64,000 bases of DNA from JAFNAG01 sp963739235. GTDB taxonomy: Bacteria > Acidobacteriota > UBA6911. Position 1 is the stretch's first letter. Every line of letters starts with the position of its first letter. Shown here one piece after another: positions 45,542 through 54,841 of this stretch. A program made the translations under genes and the position numbers. Location: assembly GCA_963739235.1 (NCBI GenBank), contig CAVTZY010000027.1, positions 124,001 through 188,000 on the forward strand, in the 5' to 3' direction. The notes below the pieces were generated by a model, which had not been told where the DNA came from, ran no database searches, and saw only the letters and a program-made list of their open reading frames with translations.

Positions 45542-45970
45542 AGAAGCTATACAATAGCAGACCGCAGCCACAGATCTAATCGCAGCGGAACAAAGGACAC
45601 TGAAAGTCTCAACCGCAGATAAACGCTGGTACCGGACGAGGCCTTGCTAAGACCCTCTCCGGCGCCAACGCTTTGCGTGGCGCGGTCATGGTTTGAGCGC
45701 CGTGGGAAAGAACGCCCGCAAACGTATGCGGACGGCGTACACCACGTCTGCGTTCTTTCCCACGGCGCTCAAACCATGACCGCGGCCGGAGGCCGCGCCG
45801 GAGAGGGTCTCAGCAAGGCTTCGTCCTACAGAGGTGTTTACTGGATCTGCGTTCATCCGCGTGCATCTGCGGTTGATATGCAAACCGCGGCGGTGCCAGA
45901 AACCTTCCTATTAATGGTTTCGTGCCCTTCGTGGCAAGGGCTTTTTTGCCCTCTTATGCTTCGCAGGCGG
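45542..45970. other. Intergenic region mostly occupied by a palindromic element
   Basis: Lies between the MFS gene start and the stop of the BNR/VPS10 gene. ORFs on both strands inside it are artefacts of the palindrome described next. Confidence 0.6.
45610..45876. repeat. 267-bp nested palindromic element (MITE-like)
   Basis: The core arms 45634-45715 and 45750-45826 are near-perfect inverted copies (about 75 bp: ggacgaggccttgct ... ggtcatggtttgagcgccgt gggaaagaacgc) around a 34-base loop. One internal difference is a small hairpin in each arm (ccaacgctttgcgtgg versus cggccggaggccg). Outside the core the ends are inverted again: caaccgcagataaacgctgg (45610-45629) opposite the complement of 45845-45876 (ctgcgttcatccgcgtgcatctgcggttg). 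It therefore has terminal inverted repeats of the dispersed 'aaccgcagat' family. No transposase is encoded. Confidence 0.75.
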
Positions 45971-47830
45971 TTATTTCTCCGTTACCGGATCCAGATTCAG
46001 GCGCTTCGCTTCGGTGTTGAAGGCAGCAAGATCGCGCGTCAGGGTCTGCTGCAGCTTGTCTGTCTGCACCTTCAGTTCGGCGACCAGATCCTTGAAGACC
46101 GGCTCGGCGTTGCCTATGGGCTTGCCGTCGCCATGACCGACCATCGAGAGCAATGATGCCAGGCGGTTGTTGAGTTTGATCGGGAAATTCAGCGGGTCCT
46201 GGCCACTCTGGTTGCGCACCTGGTAGATCTCCTCCTCCACGGCGGTCAGGTTTTTCGTCAGCATTTCGCTTGCGGTTTTGAGCTTGGCATCCGCGGACTT
46301 CGACAGCCGATCCGCCACCTGTCCCTTGATGCTGCGGATTTGGATCACGGCGTTGTCGGCTTCGCTCACTTGGTCGCGAATCTGGATCGCCAGATTAAAC
46401 TGTTCCACGAGATCGGCATCGCTGGCCGAGTAGAGCGGATGGCGCTTCACCACCAGCGGCTGTATTTGATCCTTGCCGTCGATGGTCATGCGCACCTGAT
46501 ACGTTCCCGGCGGAGCTGCGGGACCGGTTACACTTCCCCCCCACAAAACCATGCCTGGAAAGCTCGTCGCATCCGGATAACGGAGGTTCCACGTTACGCT
46601 GTTGACCCCCGCGGCCATCGACGCGAATGTCACACCGCCGCCGCGCCCCCCGCGCCCGCCTCCGCCTGCCGCTCCTCCTGCGCCTCGGGCACCAGCGCCG
46701 GCAGCGGCTGCGCTGCCGGCGATCGATCGGACCACCTGCCCTTTGCTGTCGAGAATATCTATCGTCAGGCTTTGCATCGGACGGCGTAGCATGTAGGTAA
46801 TCGTCGCGTTCCCGGCGGAACGCATGGCGGCCTCCGGCTTGAACAGGTAGGCATCCGCTGATGCTACTGCGGGACCCCACTGTCGCAGCGGCTCAATGTG
46901 GTCCAGAATATAAAATCCGCGCCCGTGCGTAGAGATCGCGATGTCGTTGGCTTCAACCCAGATATCCGACACCTGCGTGTCCGGCAGATTCAGCTGGAGC
47001 GAGCGCCACGTGTCGCCATCGTCATATGAAACATAGAATCCGTGCTCCGTGCCTGCGTAGAGCAGCCCGCGCCGGGTCGGATCCTCACGCACGGCATGCG
47101 CATAATCTCTCGCACCGATCCCGTTGACGATCTTCGTCCAGGTTCTGCCGAAGTCATGGGTGCGGAAAATGTAGGGCGCCATGTCGTTCAGAAGCGGCTT
47201 CTTCACGGCCACATAAGCCGTACCCGCATCAAAGGCCGAGGCGTCGATGATGCTCACGCGCCCGAATTCGGGCATGTCCTTAGGAGTTACATTCGTCCAA
47301 GTCTTGCCGCCGTCGCGCGTGACGTTGATGAGCCCATCGTCGGATCCTGCCCAGATCACATTCACATCGGTCTTGCCGGGACCGAGCGCAAACACCGTCG
47401 CATAAACTTCCGGTCCGTTCATGTCGTGGGTGATCGGACCGCCCGAGTCGGTCATGGTCTTGGGATCGTGGCGAGTCAGATCGCCGCTGATCTGCTGCCA
47501 AGTCTGCCCGCCGTTGGTCGTCTTCCAAACGTGTTGCGTCGCGGTGTAGAGAACATCGGGATCCACTGGAGAAAAAATAATCGGGAAGGTCCATTGCACG
47601 CGCTCGACCAGTGCGCTGGAGGGCTCGCCGGAAAACATGCGCGGGTAGGGTCCGACTTCCCGGTTTTCGCCTGTCCGCCGGTTCAATCGCGTCAAGAACG
47701 AGCCGTTGTTGCCGCCGGCAAAAAAGACATCGGGATCTTTAGGATCGGGTGCAATGTAGCCGGGCTCGGCGCCGCCGGGACTGTAGGTGGCTGGAGCCGC
47801 GCCACGCCCGCCGCGCCCGCCGCCCAGGCC
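45971..47830 (-). CDS. BNR/VPS10-sortilin-like exo-propeller protein, C-terminal part
   Basis: About 620 residues after the second frameshift. Repeats of the photosystem-assembly/BNR kind (VWKTTNGGQTWQQISGDL, INVTRDGGKTWTNVTPKD, FYVSYDDGDTWRSLQL) continue the ten-bladed-type propeller, then an Asp/Gly-rich beta region with a Gly/Arg tract (GARGAGGAAGGGGRGGRGGG) and a C-terminal helical domain rich in Gln/Lys (about 100 residues). The natural join upstream is GGRGGGGAW to GGGRGGRGAAPATYSPGGAE at about 47816-47834, a GC-rich run where one base is gained or lost. The full protein is secreted, near 1,070 residues, and of a type common in Acidobacteriota; binding or glycosidase roles are guesses. 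Confidence 0.78.
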   Translation of the reverse strand, partial: GLGGGRGGRGAAPATYSPGGAEPGYIAPDPKDPDVFFAGGNNGSFLTRLNRRTGENREVGPYPRMFSGEPSSALVERVQWTFPIIFSPVDPDVLYTATQHVWKTTNGGQTWQQISGDLTRHDPKTMTDSGGPITHDMNGPEVYATVFALGPGKTDVNVIWAGSDDGLINVTRDGGKTWTNVTPKDMPEFGRVSIIDASAFDAGTAYVAVKKPLLNDMAPYIFRTHDFGRTWTKIVNGIGARDYAHAVREDPTRRGLLYAGTEHGFYVSYDDGDTWRSLQLNLPDTQVSDIWVEANDIAISTHGRGFYILDHIEPLRQWGPAVASADAYLFKPEAAMRSAGNATITYMLRRPMQSLTIDILDSKGQVVRSIAGSAAAAGAGARGAGGAAGGGGRGGRGGGVTFASMAAGVNSVTWNLRYPDATSFPGMVLWGGSVTGPAAPPGTYQVRMTIDGKDQIQPLVVKRHPLYSASDADLVEQFNLAIQIRDQVSEADNAVIQIRSIKGQVADRLSKSADAKLKTASEMLTKNLTAVEEEIYQVRNQSGQDPLNFPIKLNNRLASLLSMVGHGDGKPIGNAEPVFKDLVAELKVQTDKLQQTLTRDLAAFNTEAKRLNLDPVTEK

Positions 47831-48295
47831 CCGCCGCCGCCGCGGCCGCCGGATGCGCCACCGAGGTTGGTGTCGCTCGGCACGCAGACCGTGCTGGCAT
47901 CCTGCTGCGCGCCGCAAACATGATACGGGATGTGCCGGGTCGTGATGACATGATAGAACTGCCCGGTCGGATAATCGCGCGCCGTAAAGGCAGGCGGTTG
48001 CGTCGAGGCATTGAACGTCACCGCCCCGCCGCTGTCACTTGCGTGCAGGACGTGATTGGTATCATCGGGATCGATCCACAAATCATGTGAATCCCCACCC
48101 GCGAAACTCGCCATCGTTTTGCCTCCGTCGGTCGACTTGAATGTGCCGACATTCTCGACATAGACCAGATCTTTGTTTTTCGGATCGGCAAAGACGTGCG
48201 TGTAGTAAAACGCGCGCTGGCGGATGTTGCGATTCGGATTGACGAGTTTCCAGGTCGCGCCGGCATCGTCGGAGCTGAAAAGGCCGCCGTTCGTT
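47825..48295 (-). CDS. BNR/VPS10-like protein, middle part
   Basis: This frame carries GGLFSSDDAGATWKLVNPNR, FKSTDGGKTMASFAGGDSHD and a cluster around YHVCGAQQDASTVCVPSDTN, then SGGRGGGGAWAAG before the second shift. It follows the N-terminal part by an extra base at about 48291: the correct reading is EANEGGLFSS. Two frameshifts thus cut one gene in three. Confidence 0.7.
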
Positions 48296-49177
48296 GGCTT
48301 CGAGGATGGCGTAGACACGGTTCGAGTCGGCGCCAGACACGGAGACGCCCATCTTGCCGATCACGCCGGCGGGGAGTCCCGGGTTGCGGGTTATCTCGGT
48401 CCAGTTCTCGCCGCCATCGATCGATTTGAACAGGCCGCTGCCGGGTCCTCCGCTCGACATTTGGTATTCGTTCCGATAGGCCTCCCAGAGGGCGGCATAC
48501 ATCACGTTCGGGTTGTTGCGGTCGATGGCAATATCGACTGCCCCGGTCTTGTTGTCGCGGAACAGGACACGGCGCCAGTTCTTGCCGCCGTCGGTGCTTT
48601 TAAACAACCCGCGCTCTTCGCTCGAAGCCCCGTATTTGCCGAAGGACGCGACAAAAACTATGTCGGGATTGGTCGGATGAATGCGGATCTTCGCGATGGC
48701 ATCCGACGCCGAGAAGCCGATTTTAGTCCAAGTCTTTCCGGCGTCCATGGATTTGTAAACGCCGTCACCCGGCAGAATATCGCCGCGGATGCAAGATTCA
48801 CCCATGCCGATGAATACTTCGTCGGGATTGGTTTCCGAGACAGCAAGTGCGCCCACAGACGAGCTGTGAATTTGCCCGTCGGTGACGGGCGCCCAGTTTG
48901 CGCCGCCGTCGGTAGTCTTCCATAGCCCGCCGCCTGTCGCGCCGAAGTACCCTTCCTTCGGCCGACCCTTGACTCCTGAAATGGCGATCGACCGGCCGCC
49001 GCGCTGCGGACCGATACTTCGCCATTGGAAGTTCTTGAGAATGAGCGGATCGATGGGACCGCTCGCGGCAGTGCCGGCACCGGTCTGCCGGGCGGCATGC
49101 AGGTACAGGCTTAAGGCGCCGGCGAGCCCAAGCGCGAAAATGACACCAATGGCAATCAGACGAGCAGTGTGACGCAT
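48285..49177 (-). CDS. BNR/VPS10-like secreted protein, N-terminal part
   Basis: ATG 49177 follows AGGAGG by six bases and starts MRHTARLIAIGVIFALGLAG, a signal peptide or anchor. The propeller begins FQWRSIGPQRGGRSIAISGV and shows regular blade repeats: GGLWKTTDGGANWAPVTDGQ, GVYKSMDAGKTWTKIGFSAS, GLFKSTDGGKNWRRVLFRDN, GLFKSIDGGENWTEITRNPG (SxDGGxxW boxes). This is the typical start of the large acidobacterial 'WD40/YVTN/BNR-like repeat' glycosyl-hydrolase-annotated family. The frame is lost after ILEANE. It is the promoter-proximal part of a gene broken in two places. Confidence 0.78.
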
Positions 49178-49622
49178 ACGAATCCTCCTATAATTGCATT
49201 GAACCGTTCCTGAAAAGAGTTCCCTCCATATCAAGGGCTGAGACGGGGTCAGGAATCTGATAAATCCCCGCCTCTGAGCGACGCGCGGCGCGCGCTTTCA
49301 AGTGCATGAGAGAAACGGTCCCGAATGGAGATCAAACATAGCAAGAATATTCTGGCGCCCTGAAAGGGCGCCTCGATCTATACACCTCCCTGGAGGCTTG
49401 CAGGCACAAATCTCAGGACTCTGCCGCCGATCGTTGAACTTTCGCAGGGTTTGAGCTAAGAGTAATCCGGCGAATTTTCCGGGCTCCTGATGTATGGCAT
49501 AGTCTAAATCCAGGTGAAAATGGGTGTCAGGAAAAAATTTCAGCGATCTTATTGCGAGGCTCCTGATACCCATACTACGCAGCCCGTTAGGTGGTTATAT
49601 CAAAATTCTGCATGTAATACGT
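49178..49622. other. Intergenic region with a GC hairpin
   Basis: 445 bases without a gene. GGCGCCCTGAAAGGGCGCC (49354-49372) is an eight-base-pair perfect stem with a three-base loop and resembles fragments of the palindromic elements nearby. Confidence 0.5.
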
Positions 49623-49913
49623 TCAGGGGATTTCGCCCTGGTATGGAAACTGGCGGATGGCATGGACGCATTCGCTCAACGCCTCCAGCAGCGTTTCCCC
49701 CCAGCCAAACGGAACAAATGGCGCCGCCTGCTGATTGACTTGCTTATCGGCCTGGGCAAAAAACTTCATGTTGAGCGCGTTCCGTTGCACGAATTCATAC
49801 ACCTTGATCGTAAACTCGACATTTCCTCCGGGCTCTTTCTTCTTGATCGAAAAGAAATGCAGCTTGGCCAGCTCTTCAGAAGGGTCCGCTTGCGCAAATG
49901 TCCATTCCGTCAT
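49623..49913 (-). CDS. Conserved hypothetical protein, 96 residues
   Basis: ATG 49913 is preceded by GAGAGGA at eight bases. The product begins MTEWTFAQADPSEELAKLHF and contains KKKEPGGNVEFTIKVYEFVQ and KFFAQADKQVNQQAAPFVPF, ending in a helical part (LLEALSECVHAIRQFPYQGE). I believe similar short proteins occur in other Acidobacteriota, but no function is known. No signal peptide. Neighbours are unrelated. Confidence 0.6.
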   Translation of the reverse strand: MTEWTFAQADPSEELAKLHFFSIKKKEPGGNVEFTIKVYEFVQRNALNMKFFAQADKQVNQQAAPFVPFGWGETLLEALSECVHAIRQFPYQGEIP

Positions 49914-50397
49914 CGAAGTAATCCTCTCGGTAATCCCAGTTCACGCGAAAATGAGGTCCACCCGCAGACCGGGTAGCTTCAGGAGGCCTCCCAAAGCGAG
50001 GCTTCAGCCTTATGAGGGCCCCGGAGGGGCCAAAGATAATAGCCCCGGGCAAGCGCAGTGCAGCCCGGGGTCAGCTGAACAACGACGATGAGCCCTGGAG
50101 GGGCGAAAGAAAACACCAAAATCGCGTTCGTCACCGCCGTCATTCCGTCGCCCCTGCCGCGGATCTATCATTTGCTAATATCCTACCACGGGCTGCGCTG
50201 CGCTTGCCCGGGGCTACTATCTGCGGCCCCTCTGGGGCCGCGGATTTTCCACCCTTCGTGGTCCAGATCCAGGTCGTTTCGTTTGGCGCGCAATTCAGCA
50301 GGACTTCGTCAAGTATCACCACCAGAGGCCTTGGTTTTCCGCGTAGAAATAATCCCCGGGACCTTTATTTTCGTGAGCTGCATCTCCGCTTCACCTC
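49914..50397. other. Intergenic region with a long inverted repeat
   Basis: No gene is supported; ORFs here come from the repeat arms. The element at 50016-50241 fills the middle. Confidence 0.55.
50016..50241. repeat. Inverted pair of 57-bp repeat arms (MITE-like)
   Basis: Left arm 50016-50071 (gggccccggaggggcc ... agccccgggcaagcgcagtg) and right arm 50185-50241 are inverted copies with few differences, around a 113-base spacer that contains a further gggcga motif. The sequence 'AGCCCCGGGCAAGCGCAG' style is known from intergenic families in environmental genomes. No coding capacity is evident. Confidence 0.7.
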
Positions 50398-51789
50398 TCA
50401 CTTCTTCTTGTTGCCGCTTTTCCAGAAATTCGGCAGCTCATTATAGTAATGCGCCGCCGTTTTGATGCCGCCAAAGAAGTTGTGGAGATTGATGAATTCG
50501 TTGGGCGCATGGGCATTTTCATCCGGCAAGCCAAATCCAAGCAGGACTGAGTCAATTCCAAGCAGCCTTTTGAAGTCCACCACGATGGGGATGGAGCCGC
50601 CTTCGCGCTGATAGAGCGGCTTCTTGCCGAATCCCTTCTCCAACGCGACGACCGCAGTCTGCACGCCCGGGCTATCGACAGGCGTGATCGCCGGCTCGCC
50701 GCCGTGGAGATGGCGGACTTTCACATTGACGGTCTTGGGCGCAATGGACTTAAGGTGTTTCTCAAACAGCCTGGCAATCTTCGCCGAGGATTGATCCGGG
50801 ACGAGTCGCATGGAAATCTTCGCGAATGCCTTCGAAGGCAATACCGTTTTGGCGCCCTCTCCGGTGTAGCCGCCCCAGATGCCGTTGCATTCGAGTGTCG
50901 GCCGGGCCCAGAGCCGTTCCAGCGTGGAATATCCCTTCTCACCATACAGCTGCTTCAAACCGAGCGACTTTGCATACTTCTTATCGCTCCATGGCAGCTT
51001 CTTGAAAGCGTCACGCTCGGCTTTGGAGAGCGGTCGGACGTCGTCGTACATCCCTTTGACCGCGATGCGCCCGTTCTTGTCGTGCAGCGAGGCAATCATC
51101 TCCGTCAACGCCTGAATCGGGTTGTGGAGCGAGCCGCCGAACGAGCCGGAGTGCAGATCCCCGTTCGGTCCCGTGACCTCCACTTCCATATATGCCAATC
51201 CCCGCAAGGCATACGTAACCGAGGGCACGCCTTTCGCAAACATGCCGGAATCTGAGATCAGGATGACATCGGCCTTCAGCAATTCCTTGTGCGCCGCCAC
51301 GAAAGCGCCCAGATGTTCGCTCCCGACCTCTTCCTCACCTTCAAATATGATTTTGATGTTGATCGGCAGGGCGCCTCGATCCTTAAAGAACGCCTCAATG
51401 GCTTTGAGATGGATAAAGATCTGCCCCTTGTCGTCGGCAGTACCGCGCCCGTAAAGGTTTTCGCCCCGGATCGTCGCCTCGAATGGAGGCGTTTCCCACT
51501 TCTCGACGGGGTCCTCCGGCTGCACGTCGTAATGGCCATACAGAAGAATGGTCGGTTTGCCCGGCGCACCCAACCAGTCGGCATACACCGCCGGATGCCC
51601 TTCGGTCTCCATGATCTGCACATTTTGCAGCCCGATACCGGTCATATGATTCTTGAGCCATTCGGCGGCCCGCCGCATTTCCGGCTTGCGGTCACTTTGA
51701 GAACTCACACTGGGAATAGCAAGAAGTTCTTTTAATTCAGCGAGAAATCGTTCCTGATTGGATTCGATAAACGATACAATATTCTCCAT
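50398..51789 (-). CDS. M20-family dipeptidase (metallopeptidase)
   Basis: 463 residues from ATG 51789 (MENIVSFIESNQERFLAELK), with AAGGAC six bases upstream; a longer in-frame reading to 53028 is the shadow of the EF-G gene. The dinuclear metal site is complete: GHYDVQP (first His and Asp), YGRGTADDKGQ (bridging Asp), FEGEEEVGSEHL (catalytic and binding Glu) and LISDSGMF (Asp), with a final His in NEFINLHNFFGG. The insert dimerisation domain is normal (TGPNGDLHSGSFGG). It hydrolyses dipeptides or N-acyl amino acids in the cytoplasm. It is divergent from the EF-G gene across about 170 bases. Confidence 0.92.
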   Translation of the reverse strand: MENIVSFIESNQERFLAELKELLAIPSVSSQSDRKPEMRRAAEWLKNHMTGIGLQNVQIMETEGHPAVYADWLGAPGKPTILLYGHYDVQPEDPVEKWETPPFEATIRGENLYGRGTADDKGQIFIHLKAIEAFFKDRGALPINIKIIFEGEEEVGSEHLGAFVAAHKELLKADVILISDSGMFAKGVPSVTYALRGLAYMEVEVTGPNGDLHSGSFGGSLHNPIQALTEMIASLHDKNGRIAVKGMYDDVRPLSKAERDAFKKLPWSDKKYAKSLGLKQLYGEKGYSTLERLWARPTLECNGIWGGYTGEGAKTVLPSKAFAKISMRLVPDQSSAKIARLFEKHLKSIAPKTVNVKVRHLHGGEPAITPVDSPGVQTAVVALEKGFGKKPLYQREGGSIPIVVDFKRLLGIDSVLLGFGLPDENAHAPNEFINLHNFFGGIKTAAHYYNELPNFWKSGNKKK

Positions 51790-51957
51790 AGATCTGTCCT
51801 TTCCGGTCGGCGGATCGAAAACTCTTAAATGCAATATAGTCATAGGATCGTGGAAACGCAAGGAAGGACCTTTTCTCTTGGAGCGTCGGGGCACCGGCCT
51901 TGACACGTCTGGTAGTATTTGTTGCTCATTTTTGAGCAGAAGAAAGAGGTTGGACCC

Positions 51958-54045
51958 TTGATCACGGATCTGAAACGTGTACGAAATGTTGGCATTAGCG
52001 CCCACATCGACTCCGGCAAAACTACGCTGACGGAGCGAATCCTCTATTACACCAAGAGGATTCGGGTCATGCACGATGTCAAAGGCAAGGATGGCGTGGG
52101 AGCGACCATGGACTCGATGGAGCTCGAGCGCGAGCGGGGGATTACGATTGCCTCCGCCGCCACCCATTGCGAATGGGGCGATCACTTCATCAACATCATA
52201 GACACGCCGGGCCACGTGGATTTCACAATCGAAGTCGAACGTTCCCTGCGCGTCCTCGATGGCGCCGTGCTCGTGCTGTGCGGCGTTGCCGGCGTTCAAT
52301 CCCAGTCGCTTACGGTCGACCGGCAGATGCGCCGCTACAATGTGCCGCGCGTGGCGTTCATCAACAAGCTGGATCGCCCCGGCGCCAACCCGTTCCGCGT
52401 CACCGAGCAGCTGCGCGACAAACTCAAGCACAACGCCGTCATGATGCAAGTTCCCGTCGGCCTCGAAGCGCAGTTCGAAGGGATTGTGGACCTGGTGACC
52501 ATGAAGGCGATCTACTTTGACGGCGCCAACGGCGAGATCCTCCGGACCGAGGACATCCCGGCCCCATTGCTGGATCAGGCCCGGGAAAAACGCCAGGAGA
52601 TGCTCGAAGCGGTCTCCATGTTCTCCGACGAACTGCTCGAGGCAATACTCGAAGAAAAGGTCACGCCGGAGCTGGTCTATGCGGCCGTGCGGAATGGGAC
52701 CATGTCGTTGAAGTTGACGCCCGTGTTCCTCGGATCGGCCTATAAAAACAAGGGAGTGCAGCTGCTTCTGGATGCGGTTGCCCACTATCTGCCTGATCCG
52801 ACAGAGATCGCCAACGAAGCGGTTGATCTGGACGAGGATGAAGCCAGGGTCCCGCTGACTCCGGATCCCCAAAAGCCATTCGTTGCGCTCGCGTTCAAGC
52901 TGGAGGAAACGCGCTTTGGCCAGTTGACCTATATCCGCATCTACCAGGGGTCGCTCAAAAAGGGCGACGCTATCGTCAATCGCCGGACCGGCAAGGATGT
53001 GCGCGTCGGACGGCTCGTGCGCATGCACGCCAACGAGATGGAAGACATCATCGAATCCTGCGGGGGTGACATCGTTGCGTTATTCGGAATCGATTGCGCC
53101 TCCGGGGACACCTTCACTTCGGAGAAGATCAAGGTTGCGATGACATCCATGCACGTGCCCGATCCGGTGATTCATCTGACGATCAAGCCCAAAGACAGGA
53201 AAATGCAGGCCAACGTGGCGAAGGCGCTCAACCGGTTCACGAAAGAAGATCCTACCTTCAAGACGCGCGTCGACGACGAGTCGGGCGAAACGATCATCTC
53301 CGGCATGGGCGAGCTTCACCTGGATGTCTACGTAGAGCGCATGAAACGCGAATACAGCGCTGAAGTCGAAACCGGCGCACCGCAGGTGGCCTATCGCGAG
53401 GCGATCAGCCAGCGCGCGGATTTCAACTACACCCACAAGAAACAGACCGGCGGATCCGGCCAGTATGGCCGCGTCGCAGGATACATCGAGCCTCTGGCGT
53501 CGGGGGATTTTGAATTCGTGGACGAGATCACCGGCGGTTCCATCCCGAGGGAGTTCATTCTCTCAGTCGAGAAGGGCTTCCGTTCCATGCTGAAGAAAGG
53601 CCGGATGATCGGATTTCCCGTGACAGGCTTGCGCGTGGTCATCAATGACGGCGCCGCCCACGCGGTCGATTCCTCGGACAACGCTTTCCAGGCGGCGGCC
53701 CGGGGCGCATTCCGGGAGGTCTATCATCGCGCCAAGCCTCAGATCCTGGAGCCGCTCATGAAGGTCTCAGTCGAGGGTCCGATCGAGTTCCAGGGCGCGT
53801 TTGTGCGCACCATCATGCAGCGCCGCGGCATGATCGTCGGCACCACGGAATCCGAGGGCTTTGCGCGCGTCGACGCGGACGTCCCGCTCTCAGAAATGTT
53901 CGGCTATGCCACCGATCTGAGATCCTCGAGCCAGGGCAAGGCCGAATTCACTATGGAGTTCAACCGATACGTGCCCGTGCCGGCCGAGGTCTCGAAAGAT
54001 CTGATCAAGAAATTCGGCACCGGGTTGGACGACGATGAAGACTAG
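51958..54045 (+). CDS. fusA: Elongation factor G, mtEFG1/spdEFG1-like
   Basis: 695 residues from TTG 51958 (MITDLKRVRNVGISAHIDSG), with AAGAGG about eight bases upstream. All GTPase motifs are present: G1 AHIDSGKTT, G2 RGITIASAAT, G3 DTPGHVDF, G4 NKLD, G5 GSAYKNKG, followed by domains II to V ending FNRYVPVPAEVSKDLIKKFG. Diagnostic phrases KGKDGVGATMDSMELERERG and MRRYNVPRVAFINKLDRPGA match mitochondrial EF-G1 and the bacterial spdEFG1 branch more than the usual EF-G. It promotes ribosome translocation. This is likely a paralog of the str-operon fusA; no rpsL, rpsG or tuf is nearby. An ATPase gene follows after 23 bases. Confidence 0.92.
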   Translation: MITDLKRVRNVGISAHIDSGKTTLTERILYYTKRIRVMHDVKGKDGVGATMDSMELERERGITIASAATHCEWGDHFINIIDTPGHVDFTIEVERSLRVLDGAVLVLCGVAGVQSQSLTVDRQMRRYNVPRVAFINKLDRPGANPFRVTEQLRDKLKHNAVMMQVPVGLEAQFEGIVDLVTMKAIYFDGANGEILRTEDIPAPLLDQAREKRQEMLEAVSMFSDELLEAILEEKVTPELVYAAVRNGTMSLKLTPVFLGSAYKNKGVQLLLDAVAHYLPDPTEIANEAVDLDEDEARVPLTPDPQKPFVALAFKLEETRFGQLTYIRIYQGSLKKGDAIVNRRTGKDVRVGRLVRMHANEMEDIIESCGGDIVALFGIDCASGDTFTSEKIKVAMTSMHVPDPVIHLTIKPKDRKMQANVAKALNRFTKEDPTFKTRVDDESGETIISGMGELHLDVYVERMKREYSAEVETGAPQVAYREAISQRADFNYTHKKQTGGSGQYGRVAGYIEPLASGDFEFVDEITGGSIPREFILSVEKGFRSMLKKGRMIGFPVTGLRVVINDGAAHAVDSSDNAFQAAARGAFREVYHRAKPQILEPLMKVSVEGPIEFQGAFVRTIMQRRGMIVGTTESEGFARVDADVPLSEMFGYATDLRSSSQGKAEFTMEFNRYVPVPAEVSKDLIKKFGTGLDDDED

Positions 54046-54068
54046 AGGACGACAAGAGGAGAAACACC

Positions 54069-54770
54069 ATGCATAGCAAAGAATTGAATGATCGCAGCCC
54101 GTTGAGACTCCTCGAACAGTCAATTCACGGCGGCCTCGGCCGTGGAAACGTGGGGGTGGTGGTAGCGCAGGCAGGTATGGGGAAAACCGCTTTTCTGGTC
54201 GGAGTTGCGTTGGACGATTTGATGCGCGACCGCAAGGTCCTGCACGTCGCTTTGGATGAGCCGGTGGATAAGATCCGGGATTATTATGATGAGATCTTCA
54301 TGGATCTGGCCAGAACTTCGAGCCTGGAAGACATCGGCAACGAACGGCTCAGGGTGGAACGCAATCGCAACATTCATACCTATTTTGGCAACACTTTCTC
54401 AATAGCCAAGCTGAGGGAAGCGATCGCGTTTCTGCGTACCCATATGCACTTCGATCCCCAGACATTGATCATCGAGGGCTACCATTTTGCCGGGGCGACA
54501 GTCGCCGATCTGGAAGCGCTGCGCCGGATTGCGCAGGAAATTGACGGTGAACTCTGGATGTCCGCAGTTGCAGATCGGCACTCACCGATGGATGAACGCA
54601 CCATACCCGAGCCGGTCGCCCATCTTGCGGCAGCGTTCGACGTGATTCTTTCGATGCAGCCCAGCGGTGGAGTCGTCCGTCTGCACCTTCTTAAGGATCA
54701 CGATAATCCGGAGGTCTCCGACAGTCACGTTGCGTTGGACCCCACCACCTTGTTGCTCATCACTAAATAA
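54069..54770 (+). CDS. RecA/KaiC-fold ATPase in an operon with EF-G
   Basis: 233 residues with GAGGAG eight bases before the ATG. Walker A VVAQAGMGKTAFL is at residues 31-43; a Walker B-like strand PQTLIIEGYHF lies at about 126, and VLHVALDEPVDK at 58-69 resembles the sensor strand of KaiC/DnaB-type ATPases. The rest is helical with no recognised second domain. Spacing of 23 bases to the EF-G gene predicts one transcript. A role in ribosome maintenance or translation control may be inferred from the operon, but no family name is known to me. Soluble cytoplasmic protein. Confidence 0.72.
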   Translation: MHSKELNDRSPLRLLEQSIHGGLGRGNVGVVVAQAGMGKTAFLVGVALDDLMRDRKVLHVALDEPVDKIRDYYDEIFMDLARTSSLEDIGNERLRVERNRNIHTYFGNTFSIAKLREAIAFLRTHMHFDPQTLIIEGYHFAGATVADLEALRRIAQEIDGELWMSAVADRHSPMDERTIPEPVAHLAAAFDVILSMQPSGGVVRLHLLKDHDNPEVSDSHVALDPTTLLLITK

Positions 54771-54841
54771 GACACGACTAGTGGAATGAGCTGGAGAGAG
54801 AAGATCTAATCTAGACTGGAACAAGCAGGGCGAATCAGGCG

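Noticed and set aside
41343..45876. CRISPR array
   Set aside because: The 'aaccgcagat' type repeats are irregularly spaced, diverged and dispersed over many kilobases; no regular spacer pattern or cas gene exists.
45644..46156. 170-residue plus-strand ORF across the palindrome
   Set aside because: Half lies in the palindromic element and half is antisense to the BNR gene; no coding character.
50398..53028. 876-residue minus-strand ORF extending through the EF-G gene
   Set aside because: Only 50398-51789 is peptidase-like with a good ribosome binding site; the upstream half is the antisense shadow of the highly conserved EF-G frame.
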